Assembly: GCA_001972305.1 (NCBI GenBank)
Contig: BDDD01002056.1
Coordinates: 127,669-191,668, forward strand
DNA length: 64,000 bases
Reading direction: 5' to 3'
DNA from: Cephalotus follicularis
Taxonomy: Eukaryota; Streptophyta; Magnoliopsida; Oxalidales; Cephalotaceae
Below are positions 12,542 to 24,729 of the stretch, in pieces; position 1 is the first letter of the stretch; each line of letters begins with the position of its first letter. The position numbers and the translations under genes were made by a program. The notes beneath the pieces are model-generated. The model ran no database searches. It was not told the DNA's origin and worked only from the letters and a program-made list of their open reading frames with translations.

Positions 12542-14762
12542 TGATGGAATCGGAATAACCAATTCCAATGCCATAAATGGGCAAAGGTGCAAAGGGTGTA
12601 GAACAAAAATTTATACAAAAAAATATGCAGCGGAAGAACACCCAACAAAAGCAAAAACAGTCCATTATGGCTTGACCACAGGCCACATGGATCACCACAT
12701 CAACACAAGAGTTGAATTGGTGTCACCATAGCAAGTAATGGTGACACACAAACATGGGAACTAGAAGGGAGACAAGGAGATATACCTACGGGTGTTGGCT
12801 CCTTCGTCTTTGCTGCTACTAGCTTGCGAAGACTCATTCTTTACTGCCCTAAAAAACGTTCAGCTACTGCTCCCAGCAGATGCACACCAGAAGGAAGAAA
12901 CAAAACAGTTTCCTTATGCACTCTCTCTTTCTCTCTCAAAACTTATAAAAAGGAAAATTGAGTTTGATTAATGTAATAAAAAATAATCTACCCTAGATAA
13001 GTAACTTGCTTGGTGTTTGTAGTCGAAGGAAAACTCTAAGTGCAGAGGGAATACTCATCCAGTTTTGCCCAGCAAAAACCCCGACTCAAAAACTGAAACA
13101 TTTTCTGCACAAATAGCTTCTCACCAGCCCACATTCCCTCTCTCCCACTCTCCCACAAACATGGGATCATGGTCCTCACTCTCAGGGAGTCTGTAGCCAT
13201 GTTCCCCACGTTTCCATAACATGCATTGATGGGAGAAAACTGCTGGAGATGTGAGAGAAAATGTGCCCACGAAGTGAGATCGTGCACAGGCTGCACAACC
13301 CGCGCTAAGCGTCGACGCTTTCAACAATAGCGTCTACGCTTATGGATTACATGGCACTAAACGTCGACGTCTTTCTAAAAGTCATCAACGCTATATAAGC
13401 CTTAAGCGTCGACGCTTCCCTGAATGCGTCGACGCTTTGTCTAAAGGAATGCGCCGACGCTTTCCTAGAAGGCGTCAACGCTTTGACTGCTATATAAAGC
13501 ATTTTGAGTATAAGTCCAACTTATTTAATCCCTTCTAATATTGATTAAGTAAGATCAAACAAATGTGTTTCCACAAAATGCAAAATCCACATAACCGATA
13601 TTTGACACCAAGACTTAATATGTCTAACATATTAAAAAACTAATCATTATTGGGCAGGGAACTTATAAATTCTTGGTTAAAACCGGAGGTGTTCATAAAT
13701 TACTGAAATACCCCTAGGGTTCGGTTTAGCCATTCTAAATGGTCCTAGACCAATTTAAATGCTTTCAGAATAATATCTAATATTATCCAGATGGAAAAAT
13801 CAATCTGATTAATTTTTCCATAATTTATTACACACCTCATTAACCCTAGATTTTCTAAGTTGTCGGTTCACGTGTACTATAATCCCTTCTCATACTTGGC
13901 CCCGTCTAGGGTAAGAATATGTGTCAACCATGGATAATACCTCAATGGGTAAAATATCTGATCATTACTAGGACCTTTGGAAAACTCTCCAGAAATCTAA
14001 TTTCCAGTCTACCTCAACCTTGGCCAAGGATTTCATAAGTCCAAAGTATAATCAGATCATAATAAAGCCGATCACCTTCGCTCAGGTGTGACAATCCCAT
14101 ATTGCGCACTCACTTATATTCTTATAGATTCGATCATACCCAAAGACCACCCGATTGCCAGCCCTGCGTAAGGACTGGGTAAGGTGGAGATCAAAGCATA
14201 ACCGTCTCCATACAATATAGAGCAGTCGCTCAGGTCTAAGGATCAGACGAGTTTGAGAACTCGCTAAGTGATCATCACTTATACACAACCGCAACAAGTA
14301 GGAGTCACTACTGACACGAGAATAGCGACTATCCAAACAGTGTCTCCTATGCGGGTCCTGTTTACTGTACACGCTCCCAGCGCGCACCCCGTATTTTCCC
14401 TAGTGTCCAACACAGATGGTAGTGAGAGAATCCATCCTCCAATTCCATGAGCAGGCAACATACCCGCAAGTCTATTCAGTTCACTAATGCCCACAAAGTG
14501 AACCTATGACTTGGAACTAATTCGACATAAGAAATAAGGTAACCAATCTCACAGCCTCCTGCTAGGCATCCAACCTTATGTCAGGGCATCACAAGTTTAA
14601 GCAGGTAAATAATAAACTACTTCAATTAGGTGATAAAACACAAGTGATATAGCCATAACAAAATTAGCACACATCATATATATAAGGAATAAGATTGTTC
14701 ACACAAGATAAGATATAATATGACAACCCATCTAATGTCTTGTCGGGTCACTATATCTAACA
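12542..14762 (-). repeat. 5' LTR of the 9.2 kb copia element
   Basis: 2221 bp, TGTTAG at 14762 to CCATCA at 12542 on the minus strand, aligned end to end with 5516-7744. The palindrome array at 13307-13483 is better preserved than in the 3' copy (for example GCGTCGACGCTT where the other copy has GCGTCAACGCTT). Confidence 0.9.
13307..13483. repeat. GCGTCGACGC palindrome array in copia 5' LTR
   Basis: AAGCGTCGACGCTT (13307-13320) and further sites including AAGCGTCGACGCTT near 13404 and TGCGTCGACGCTTT near 13425; allelic to 6282-6461. Confidence 0.85.
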
Positions 14763-15760
14763 AGTTTCTCTTCTTTTGCCTGATTGGGGGCCGCATTGGA
14801 TCCATGCTTAGCTTGTGAACCATCACCTCTGGGTTGATCCCAAGGACCTCCTCTGCCGACCAGGCAAATACATCTCTATTGTTTTTTAGGAACGTTATTA
14901 GTTCCTCTTTCTCCACCTCTCTAAGCTAGGAGCCAACTTGGAAAACCTTCTTTGCATGGCCTTGCCCCAAAGGCACCTGCACAACATCTTCCACTGGCTG
15001 CGGACGTTCGGGCTCAACTTCTCCTCTAAGCTCCACATTTTCTATGGGAAGGACCTTTCCCTTTCCCTTCTCCTTTATGGCAGTCTGATAGCACTGTCTG
15101 GCAACTTGTTGGCCTCCTACGAATTGTCCCACACCAAATCAGGTCAAGAACTTGACAAAAAGTGACTTGTCGACACTATTGCGTCAATCAAGTTCAATCC
15201 TGGATTTGCATTGTATGGTCTTGGTGTATCAATTACCAGGAATGTCATTTGTACCTAAGTCCGACAAGGGGTTGTGCCTGCAACTACAGACAAGTCAATT
15301 GCACCTAACAGATGGACCATCTCTCCAGCAAAGCTGACCAGAGGAGTTTCTACCGGCCTTAGCTGGTCCTCTGGAATCCTCAATTGATCGAAAGCATGTT
15401 TGTAGAGGATATCTGCCGAGCTCTCACTGTCACGGAGGATTCTGTTCATAGTGAATAATTCCACTTGAAGAGTTACTACTATTGGATCATCATAAGGGAG
15501 ACATACTCCCTCTAAGTCCACCTCTGAGAAGGATATTACCTCATCTTCTCCACAAGTCTTCAACCTTTTGCTATGCGTGTATTGTTGCATGGCAAAGGTT
15601 TGTCTAGCATAGGCTTTTCTAGCCCTGCTATGGTCGCCATCAGATGCGACCCCTCCAGAGATGATGTGTATCACACCACTAGGCTGCTGCTCCTCTTCTT
15701 GCTGCAAAGCTTATTCTCTATGCTCCCTTCTTCCTTAGGGAGCATCCCTTTCAACATATT
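14763..15760 (-). pseudogene. Tat-type protease region and linker to RT
   Basis: Minus strand, parallel to 22600-23510 of the plus-strand copy. Reads a basic spacer (SRARKAYARQTFAMQQYTHS), then an aspartic-protease-like region in which the motif expected to be DSGSSADILY reads DSESSADILY (near 15420), then PVETPLVSFAGEMVHLLG. After a gap comes [20 protein letters not shown] leading to the RT start, where the copia insertion interrupts at 14763. Stops break the frame. The G to E change next to the catalytic Asp would inactivate the protease even without the stops. Confidence 0.75.
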
Positions 15761-17296
15761 TCCTTAGATGACCTTTGCGAATCAGGTCCTCTATTTGGTT
15801 CTTCAAGTGCCTGCACTCTTCCGTATCATGCCCATGATCACGGTGGTACCGGCAGTATTTGTTTGAATCCCTCTTCTCCACCGGGGATCTCAATGGGGCT
15901 GGCCATTGATAGGGACCTTGTCCTTCTCCACTGCCAGTATTCTGATCCTCGTCTCCAAGAGAGGGGCAAAATTGTTGTAACTAGGGATTAGTTTTCACCT
16001 TTTTGGTGATTCCTCTCTCTTGGAGAGCTTGTGCCTAAGGTCATTTTTGGTCAGCTCTGACCTCTCCTTTCTCTTCTACTTTTTCCCTGGAGCACTTCGT
16101 GAGTGCTCCTCTTTCTCCACCTGTTTATTCGACCAGGAAGTCTTCTGCTTTCTAGCCGCCATAGCCTCCTCTGCATTCACATACTTCTCTGCTCTTCTCA
16201 GTAGCTCTGCCATGTCCACAGTAGGCTTCTTCATGAGGGAAAAGGTAAAGGGCGAGTTGTCATTCAACCCACTATTCAGAGCTGCCTGAGCAAAAGATGG
16301 CTCCAAGTCCTTCACCATCAAAAACTCCTTGTTAAATCTGGTGAGATAGTCTCTGAGGGACTCATTCTTCCCCTGCACCACATTGATCAGATGGTTCGAG
16401 TTCTTCCTCTGGGTGGTGCTGTTGAGGAATTTGGTAACGAACATCTCCATGAACTGCTTGAAATTCCCCACTGAATTTGGGAGAAGCGTGAAATACCATG
16501 TCTGGGCTGCACCTGTCAAAGTTACCGGGAGTCCTCGACAAAGCACAATATTTGAAGCCTGGTGAACAAGCATGATTTGAGTGTAGTAGCGCACATGCTG
16601 GATTGGGTCAGTGGACCCGTCATACTCCTTGAGATTTGGGAATCAGAATCCTCTTGGGATACGCACCATCATTATCTCAGATGTAAAGGGCGTATAGTTG
16701 ATATTTCGTACCTCTGAAAAGTACCCTTTCGAGTGCTCGGATCATCTGAGCCTCCTTTCCATCTCAGCAAACCTTCTATTCATGGTATGTTCAATGTCCT
16801 CTATATTCCTAGTCTTGCTAGAAACTTGTGACTGTCCTGCTAGACTGACCGAGTAGTCCGACCTACTACTCGGTCGGGTCTCAGTCCTACGTGAAGCATA
16901 GGATCTTGCTCGAGTCTCCTCCTCCTCAACTGAGTAATCCTCTTCCATTGGATCTTGCTCTTGGAGGTCTTGTTGGAGATTATAACTATAATCCATTGCG
17001 CTCGAAAACTCCGTCCTCAGAGATGTATCAATCTCTGACCGCCTTGGAGGACGCATGGCCCTCCTCGACAGGTTTCTCCTGGCCCTTTGGGGCTATTGTT
17101 CTTCTAGGGCTGGCTTGCTCGAACCAGCCTGATTTTGACTGGCTAGATTATTTTCCAGCAAGGTAGTGAGTCACCCCATCTCTTGGAGCAGCTGATTGAA
17201 TTGCTCGCCGGTGATGGGAGCTTGCTCGGCAGCTCTACTAGAAACGGGAGCTTGACTGTCAGTGGCTGCAGAGTTGGTGATTCTTCTCAGAGGCAT
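15761..17296 (-). pseudogene. Tat-type Ty3/gypsy gag
   Basis: Gag begins at an ATG at 17296 (MPLRRITNSAAT), 24 bases after the primer binding site. After a TGA (near 17170) the frame continues with an Arg/Glu-rich region (17056-16742) and the retrotransposon gag core (YTQIMLVHQASNIVLCRGLP, FVTKFLNSTTQRKNSNHLIN; 16594-16076). It ends with a CX3H-like segment ([18 protein letters not shown], about 15850). Several stops, so inactive. This copy keeps the gag N-terminal region that the plus-strand copy has lost. Confidence 0.8.
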
Positions 17297-17319
17297 GGTT
17301 CAAAAACTTTTTGTTGTGT

Positions 17320-17477
17320 TTCCCACAGACGGCGCGAACTGTTGATGTCAAAATCAACAACACAACAATCCTCTACGTGTAGAGGTTTTATTTGTAGAGG
17401 AAAACGCGTTGAATGCTCCGAGGATCATGTGGGATTGGTGTTTTACGATCCTCCCTGCACACAAGAAGCAAACTAAA
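17320..17477 (-). repeat. Tat 5' LTR end and primer binding site
   Basis: The minus-strand LTR ends TTGATTTTGACATCAACA at 17340, the same end as the plus-strand 3' LTR at 33758. It is followed by GTTCGCGCCGTCTGTGGGAA (17339-17320), a primer binding site of the type usual in Tat elements. Only 138 bp of LTR remain; the rest is replaced by the repeat that starts at 17478. Confidence 0.8.
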
Positions 17478-18445
17478 TGTTTAGCATAAAAATGTGTGAT
17501 TTTAATGATTTATTTATTATATTTTTATGCTTGGAATAGACTACTGTGGTTGTGTTTATTTGATTTTCAGGTATTATTTAATTATTGCGAGATAAGAGAA
17601 AATGAAGCTAAAACGCTACTTTTCGAGTTAAAGTGGTTTGAAGTCAAAGATCGATTAAAGAATGCACCCACTTAAGCGAGAGAAGTCAAGATTTAAGGCT
17701 CGGAAGATATTGAATATTTGGCTCATTTTGTTCATAAAATTATTTGGAGCACTTTTAGTTCTTGGGCCGACTCATTTTGAAGCTCCGATGAAGAGATATT
17801 ACAAGAAAATAAGTGTTGAAGCACGTGGAGCCCACTACTTATATCATCATGATGTCATCTCCAAATTTGCAACCAATTAACACATGCAGCAATCCAAGCA
17901 ATGCAACACGTCTACCAAGCAATCCAAATCACATGCATGCAACTTGTACATGTCATCCAGCCCATGCCATCAACCCATCAGCCTTGTATCTCTTGCAATA
18001 AGCCACAGCAACAAGTCAAGCATCATGATACAAGCCCACATGCTCAACATGCATCACACGCCTGCAATCTTCCAACGAATTAAACAAGCCCATGCGCCAC
18101 GAAGCAACCTAAATTGTAATTTATGTTTCGGCTGTGGCATATATATATACTGCTTAGCAAAGTAGAAAAAGGCGGACAATTGAGACACAGCAGTAGAGTA
18201 GCAGCCGATTTCCTCCTTCTTCTTTCTTCCAATTTTTAGTTTAATTTTCTCAATGTTTAGTAGCTAAACTCTTTAAGGTTTTGGGGAAGAACAAAGCCTA
18301 GATTGTTATTGTTTCAATTCCATCAATAAAAATCCTTGAATATTTGATTTGTTCTTCAATTTTTCTGCCTTCGCATAAGTTGAATTTTGAAGGGCTCGAG
18401 TAATTATATAGGATAAAAAAAGGAAAAAATTCAAATATTGTCTCT
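17478..18445 (+). mobile_element. Partial LTR-like element, relative of 55424-57032
   Basis: Begins TGTTTAGCATAAAAATGTG and matches the first ~700 bp of 55424-57032 closely (the TGTGATTTTAATGATTTATT block, CTACTTTTCGAGTTAAAGTGG, the CACTTAAGCGAGAGAAGTC block, and a CAAGCCCATGCGCC region), then diverges. No coding sequence. The right end is not found; it fades into AT-rich DNA before 18500. Likely a truncated LTR or solo LTR. Confidence 0.6.
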
Positions 18446-18503
18446 ATTACTCACATGATTGGATATGAGTCTGCTCATATCCAGTTTCCTCTATATATAT
18501 ATA

Positions 18504-19660
18504 TATAGGGAGCTGATAACAAGCACATTTAACGCCACTTTTAAAAAGTGCCAAGTCATTTGTAACCATTGGATTTTAATGAGAAGGGAGGAACGGTTGA
18601 GATTAAAAGCAAACATAAAAGGAGAACATAAAGAGAACATAAAATGGTCCTGCCTACTCTGCAATTATTAACGCAGGTCTGCTCTGCAACAAATAACGTA
18701 GCGCATAACCTCAATGCTCCTGCTCTGCTTCAAGCAGCAACAACATCTTCCTATATCAGGTCTGCTCAAGGAATTCCTAGTCGGCTCCCAGATCTGCTCA
18801 TCATAGTCGGCTCAATGCTCAATGCTTTCCTAGTCGGCTCCCAGGTCTGCTGAACATTGATCGGGTATGCTCAAGGAAGGCATGGAGCAGGTATGCTCAT
18901 CATAGATTTTCTAGTCGTCTCCCAGATTTGCTCTGCTCAAGGAAGGCATTGAGCAGGTCTGCTCATCCCAGGTCTGCTCAAGGAATTCATTGAGTAGGTC
19001 TGCTCACTAGCGCGATTGAAGGCAAAGCTCGGGTAAATTGAAGGCAGAGCTCGAACAATTGAAGGCAAAGCTCGGGTAAATTGAAGGCAGAGCTCGGACA
19101 ATTGAAGGCAGAGCTCAGGAAAATTGAAGGCAGAGCTCGAACAATTGAAGGCATACCTCAGAAGCTAAGGCAGAGCTCGGGAAGTTGAAGGCAGATCTCC
19201 GAAGCCAAGGCAGAACTCGGTGACACAGGTCAGAGCTCGGGAAAATTGAAGGCAGAGCTTGGACAATTGAAGGCAAACCTCAGAAGCTAAGGCAGAGCTC
19301 GGGCAGTTGAAGGCAAAGCTTAGAAGCCAAGGCAGACATCGTTGGCACAGGTCAAAGCTCAGACAATTGAAGGCATACCTCAAAAGCTAAGGCAGAGCTC
19401 GGACAGTTGAAGGCAAAACTCAGAAGCTAAGGCAGAGCTCGTGCAATTGAATGCAGATCTCAGAAGCCAATGCAGACCTTGGTGGCAGAGGTCAGAGCTC
19501 AAAAATGGAAGTCAGACATCGGTGCTTGAAGGCAGCGCTCCTTTTTTTGTGACTTTTAATCTCAACCATCCAACTTTTATCATTAAAATCCAACGGTTGA
19601 AAACAATTTGGCGTTTTGAAATGGGATGCCGTTAGTTACGACTGTTATCAAAATCCTATA
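18504..19660. mobile_element. TIR DNA transposon of non-coding type with internal minisatellite
   Basis: Terminal inverted repeats: TATAGGGAGCTGATAAC at the left and, read backwards, TATAGGATTTTGATAAC at the right. Similarity continues through about 105 bp of each end (ACCATTGGATTTTAATGA and CGGTTGAGATTAAAAG are present in both). Both ends lie in (TA)n tracts, so the target duplication cannot be resolved. The interior is GCTC-rich minisatellite and has no transposase. Superfamily not assigned. Confidence 0.6.
18655..19545. repeat. GCTC-rich minisatellite
   Basis: Left part (about 18670-18995): irregular repeats of GGTCTGCTC with CAAGGAATTC or CCTAGTCGGCTCCCAG linkers. Right part (about 19015-19545): more than 20 degenerate copies of a roughly 20-22-bp unit resembling ATTGAAGGCAGAGCTCGGAC. 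Stops in all frames; not coding. Confidence 0.8.
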
Positions 19661-19681
19661 TGTATATATATATATATATAA

Positions 19682-19860
19682 GTAACTGTTCACATCTGAC
19701 TTACATCTCTCATGAGTAAATATGATAATAAATTGTGTGACAAAATCTCATTTGTTATCTTTTACCGATATTTTGAAAAAGTTAACTGATTTAAAAAAAT
19801 CACAAATGAGATTTTGTCACCTCATTTGTAATCTCATACAAGAGATTTGAGCACGTGTGT
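19682..19860. mobile_element. Small foldback element (MITE-like)
   Basis: Inverted arms GTGACAAAATCTCATTTGT (19737-19755) and ACAAATGAGATTTTGTCAC (19802-19820) around a 46-bp loop, with weaker complementarity outside, lying between two (TA)n tracts. Non-coding. Confidence 0.5.
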
Positions 19861-19894
19861 GTCTATATATATATATATATGAGAAATCTATTAT

Positions 19895-20240
19895 GGGGTG
19901 ACACTGCACCTAACTTAGGTATAGTGTCACTCTAATTACCGTACTTGTGAATAGTATGTTTCAAATCTAAGCAGTAAATTTGATGCTCTATTAATATAGA
20001 TCAATCATGCAAATTTTCAAGTTAATCGGATATCTATAGATATTATATTGAATAGGATAATATTTTATTGTTTATGACTAAATTATAGAACGGTTAAACT
20101 TTTATCTGGAAATAAAATAATTATAGATATTCAATTGACTTGAGTGATCTATATTAATAGAATATCAAATCTATCGATTGGATTTAAAAAATACGGTAAT
20201 TAGGGTGACACTGCACTTCAGTTAGGTGCAGTGTTACCCA
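19895..20240. mobile_element. MITE with long terminal inverted repeats
   Basis: Left end GGGGTGACACTGCACCTAAC and right end, read backwards, GGGTAACACTGCACCTAAC. Each end is itself a small hairpin (CTGCACCTAACTTAGGTATAG), and the arms stay complementary for about 100-130 bp (TCTATTAATATAGATCA in both). About 345 bp, no coding capacity, flanked by (TA)n on both sides. Confidence 0.65.
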
Positions 20241-20903
20241 CATATATATATATTACCCCAAACCATTACAGACACTCCAATAAATAAAACCCTTGTCTCA
20301 TCCCCCAAACCATTAATATTGTAAAAAATTCAAACATTTCTCAAATAGGTACAGCACAAACCATTTCTACCCAAAATCCCAATAGAAATGTTTATAAACA
20401 CATAAAAGGCCCATACACTGAATTCCTTTCTTCATTGAACCCGAATTCCGAAAAAATTATGAAAACCCTTTAGACATTGCAAAAAGAGTCTTTTATCCAA
20501 ACCCAAACTTATTATGAGTTTATTCTAGTGGATACTGACTCCATAAAAATTAGTCTAAAGTCTGATCCAAAAAATCCAACATTGATTACCCATGCTTCAG
20601 TATTCATTCAAAAAATTCTGACCCTCTCAAAATGGGGAACGGAAGCTAATGATAATTTGAATCGAGATAAATAACAGATAAAAGCTTAAAATTAAAGCAA
20701 AAATAGAAAGGTAGAAGATGAAAGCAATTAAAGAAGATAATATTTATAGTGACTGAAATTATATAAAATTGGCTATAAATAAAATACTGAATTGAAATAC
20801 TGAAAATAAAGTAGATTAAATACTGAATTTAAATACTGAAGAAGTTAAATGGAAAAAGGTTCCACGTTAGATGAATCCCTTTGAATACTTGAAATTAAAA
20901 CAG
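20241..20903. other. Non-coding AT-rich DNA
   Basis: I see no gene, RNA or clear repeat boundary here; the one 65-codon frame lacks any recognisable domain. Confidence 0.5.
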
Positions 20904-21318
20904 TTGAGTGTATGTGGACTGATAATGTGTTTTGAGTGTATTAGTTAGAGTTGATTGTATGAGTAATACAACAATTTGTAATAGTAAGTGTGGGAGTTAC
21001 AATACTTTCATCAGTTAGTTGAGTCGCTAAAAATCGTTATCATTGTATCAAATTGTATCAAGAGGGAATAAGAAATAAATAATTGAACTTTGTTCTTGGA
21101 GTATTTTCTTACTCGAACAAGAGAACTAGGAGTGTGGTTGAAACTCAAATTCAACTATTTTTCCTTCATTTTCTTTCCCTTGTTCTTATTTTCTTGGTAA
21201 ACAAACAAACCGATAGGAATAACTCTTATCATTTTGTGCTCTCATTCTTTGATCTCACCTCTCTACAAAATATACACTTGCTTAACCTCAATCTTTCACA
21301 ATCATTCATCTTTATTTA

Positions 21319-21579
21319 TGATATGGGAAAATTTCTACCAAAAACAAAACCGTCACGTGTCCTCTGAAAAAACGAGACAAATGTTCTCTGGAGCTACAGA
21401 CACGTGGTCGAATCATTTGCATTCTGAAAAGATAACGCACAGCATAACGCTCTGAAGCTAAATAAGGGAATGGCGAGATACTCGGCCATTTCCTAGGGGT
21501 ACAATAATCATCTCCGTGACGCAAGCCAAGCCAGTTACAACAAGATCCTATAAATACCACAAAGCAACATTTTATAGAA
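21319..21579 (+). repeat. Truncated 5' LTR of the plus-strand Tat element
   Basis: Matches the first ~260 bp of the 3' LTR (33294-33553). At TTTTATAGA it jumps to sequence (ACATCAACTGTACCCCC) that in the minus-strand copy lies inside gag (near 16700). About 200 bp of LTR, the primer binding site and about 600 bp of gag are deleted. Confidence 0.8.
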
Positions 21580-21610
21580 CATCAACTGTACCCCCTTTAC
21601 ACTAGAGATA

Positions 21611-23431
21611 ATGAGGGAGCGAATCCCAAGAGGATTCCGATTCCCGAATCTCAAGGAGTACGATGGGTCCACTGACCCGATCCAACATGTGCGCTATTAC
21701 ACACAAATCATGTTGGTTCATCAAGCTACGAATGTTGTGCTTTACCGAGGATTCCCCATAACTCTGACAGGCGCAGCCCAGGCGTGGTGCTCCACGCTGC
21801 CTCAAAATACAGTGGCAAATTTCGAGCAGTTTACGGAACTGTTCGTTACCAAATTCCTCAACAGCACCACGCAGAGGAAGAACTCAAACCATCTAATCAA
21901 CGTGGTGCATAGGAAGGATGAATTCCTCAAGGACTACCTCACAAGATTCAACAGGGAGTCTCTGACGGTTAACGACTTGGAGCCATCTTTTGCGTTGACA
22001 GCTCTGAACAGTGGGTTAAAAGACAACTCACCATTTACTTTTTCCCTAATGAAGAAGCTTGCTCTGGATATGACAGACCTGCTAAGAATAGCAGAGAAGT
22101 ACGTGAATGCAGATGAGGCAATGGCAACTAGAAAGCAAAAGACTTTCTGGTCGGGCCATCAGGCGGAAAAAGAGGAGCACTCACGAAGTGCTCAACGGAA
22201 GAAACATAAGAGAAATGAGAGGTCAGAGCTGACCAAAGATGACCTTAGGCACAAACTTTCCAACAGGGAGGAGTCACCAAAAAGGGGAACATCAATCCCC
22301 AATTACAACAACTTTGCCCATCTCTTGGAGACATGGACCAGGATACTGGCAGTGGAGAAGGACAAGGTCCCTATCTAGTTGCCAACACCATTGAGATCCC
22401 CGGCGGAGAAGAGGGATTCAGATAAATACCGTCGGTACCACCGTGATCATGGGCATGATACAGAAGAGTGCATGCATTTGAAGAACCAAATAGAGGACCT
22501 GATCCGCAAGGATCATCTAAGAAAGTATGTTGACAGAGATGCTCCCCAAGGAAGAAAGGAGCACAGAAAAGAAGCTTCGCAACAGGAAGAAGAGCAACAG
22601 CCCAGAGGTGTGATACACACCATCTATGGAGGGGTTGCATCTGGTGGCAACCATAGCAGGGCTCGAAAAGCATATGCTAGACAGACATTTGCTGTGCAAC
22701 AATACACGCATAGTAAGCGGTTGAAGTCAGGTGGAGAAGAGGAGGTTATATCCTTCTCAGAGGCGGACTATGAGGAAGTACGTCTCCCTCATGACGATAT
22801 AGTGGTAGTGACTCTTCAAGTGGAGTTATTCACTATGAAGAGAATCCTCATTGACAGTGGAAGCTCGGCCGATATCCTTTATAAACACGCATTTGAACAA
22901 TTGAGGATTCCGACCAACCAGTTAAAGCCTGTCAAGACTCCTCTGGTAGGCTTCGCGGGAGAGATGGTCCATCCTCTAGGATCCGTTGATTTGTCAGTGG
23001 TTACAGGCACAGCCCCACGCCAAACCCGAGTACAGATGACCTTCTAGGTGGTTGATACACCAAGCTCGTACAATGCTATAATTGGGCGACCTGGATTGAA
23101 CTTGATGGGGGCAATAGTGTCGACAATGCACTTATTGGTGAAATTCCTGACCAGGTTTGGTGTGGGGGAAGTCCGAGGAGACCAACAGGTTGCAAGACAG
23201 TGCTACCAGACTGCCATAAAAGACAAAAGGAAGGGAAAAACCTTTCCTATAGCAAATGTGGAGCTCATAGGAGAAGTGGAGCCTGAGCGTCCACAACCCG
23301 AGGAGAATGTTGTGCAGGTGCCTTTGGAGGAAAGCAATGTTGAGAAAGTATTCCAGGTTGGCTCACAACTTGGAGAGGAGAAAGAGGAACTAATAACGTT
23401 CCTCAAAAACAACATAGATATGTTCGCCTAG
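21611..23431 (+). pseudogene. Tat gag-protease
   Basis: One reading frame from an ATG at 21611 through 23431, interrupted by TAG codons at 22376, 23045 and 23429. It holds the retrotransposon gag core (YTQIMLVHQATNVVLYRGFP, FVTKFLNSTTQRKNSNHLIN), a [18 protein letters not shown] segment and an aspartic protease with intact DSGSSADILY (about 22850). The end reads [14 protein letters not shown] where a Trp codon has become TAG. The gag N-terminus is deleted. The stops fit C-to-T/G-to-A decay of methylated DNA. It aligns with 17056-14900 on the minus strand. Confidence 0.85.
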
Positions 23432-24720
23432 TTGACAGAGGAGGTCTCAGGGATCAACCCAGAAGTGATGGTGCACAAGCTAAGTGTAGATCCAATGCGG
23501 CCTCCGACAGGAAAAAGAAGAGAAACTTCGCGCCCAAGAGGCAACAGGTGATAGCAGATGAGGTGAGTAAGCTATTACAAGAGGGGTTGATAAGGGAAGT
23601 GCAATACTCAGACTGGCTGGCGAACCCGGTCCTAGTCAAGAAAGCTAATGGCAAGTGGAGAATGTGTATCGATTTCACAGACCTCAACAAAGCTTATCCA
23701 AAGGACCACTTCCCCCTCCCGAAGATCTATCAATTGGAGAATGCAACCTCCGGTTACAGAATGTTGAGCTTCTTGGATGCTTACTCTGGCTACAATCAAA
23801 TTCCTATGTACAGACCAGACGAGAACAAGACAGCTTTCATCACAGATAGGGGTATGTAGTGCTACAAAGTCATGCCTTTTGGATTAAAAAATGTCAGGGC
23901 GACCTACCAACGGTTGGTCAACAAAATCTTTGAGCCTCAAATAGGGAGGAATATGGAGGTTTATATTGATGACATGCTCGTCAAGACACCAGCGAGGAGT
24001 CCTCACATTAAAGATTTGGAAGAAACCTTTGAGATATTAAGAAAATACAAGATACGGCTCAATCCTTCCAAGTGTACATTTTGGGTCACTTCTGGTAAGT
24101 TCCTCTGGTTTATGGTCTCGAGCAGAGGAATAGGGGCCAACCCGAAAAATTTTTTGGCTATTCAGAGCATGAAGCCTCCTCAATCTATTAGGGATGTGCA
24201 GAGATTAAATGGAAAAATTGCAACCCTAAGCAGATTTGTTTCCAAGTCAGCGGAGAAGTGTCTTCCCTTCTTCAAGGAGTTAAGGGACCGCAAGGGGGTT
24301 TTCCTGGTCTGAAGAATGTCAAGCAGCCTTCGAGAAATTGAAAGAATACCTGGCTTCCCCTCATCTGATATCAAAACCAAGAGATGGGGAAGACTTGTAT
24401 TTGTACCTCGCAGTAACCCAAGGCGCAGTGAGTGTAGTGCTAGTCAGGGAAGAGGACAAAATCAAAAGGCCGGTGTATTATATGAGCAAGACCTTAAATG
24501 ATGTTGAATGAAGGTATCTAGAGGTAGAAAAGTATGCCTACGCTCTGATCATTGCGGCGAGAAAGCTAAGGCCGTACTTCCAAGCCCACACTATCAAAGT
24601 TTTAACGAACAAGCCACTTAGACAAGTGCTAGCAAAGCCATACATGTCAGGCAGGCTGATCAAGTGGCTGTTGAATTGGGCGAGTACGACGTGAAGTATG
24701 AAGCCAGACCAGTAATAAAA
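23432..24720 (+). pseudogene. Tat reverse transcriptase and RNase H
   Basis: A frameshift near 23510 separates this from the protease. RT blocks are ADEVSKLLQEGLIREVQYSD, NGKWRMCIDFTDLN, SFLDAYSGYNQI, KVMPFGLKN and catalytic [11 protein letters not shown] (about 23960). A TAG at 23857 replaces the codon before CYKVMPF. The RNase H (LVREEDKIKRPVYYMSK, EKYAYALIIAARKLRPYF) follows after another frameshift near 24300. Dead copy. Confidence 0.85.
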
Positions 24721-24729
24721 TCATAGGTC

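Larger units (their letters stand above)
5516..14762 (-). mobile_element. Full-length but decayed minus-strand Ty1/copia element with 2.2 kb LTRs
   Basis: Two LTRs of 2229 and 2221 bp (TGTTAGATATAGTGACCCG ... ATTCCGATTCCATCA) bound a 4.8 kb interior with an initiator-Met tRNA binding site, a UBN2-type gag, and the C-terminal RT/RNase H. Flanks are ACTTT (5511-5515) and AGTTT (14763-14767), a 5-bp target duplication with one mismatch; joining the Tat sequence across the element restores its reading (KKRN ... ALERQQV). The middle of pol is gone and replaced by an opposite-orientation relic (about 8601-10841). Unusually long LTRs for copia. Confidence 0.88.

Noticed and set aside
18459..18853. 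Small plus-strand frames in the minisatellite element
   Set aside because: Repetitive sequence and no conserved protein features.
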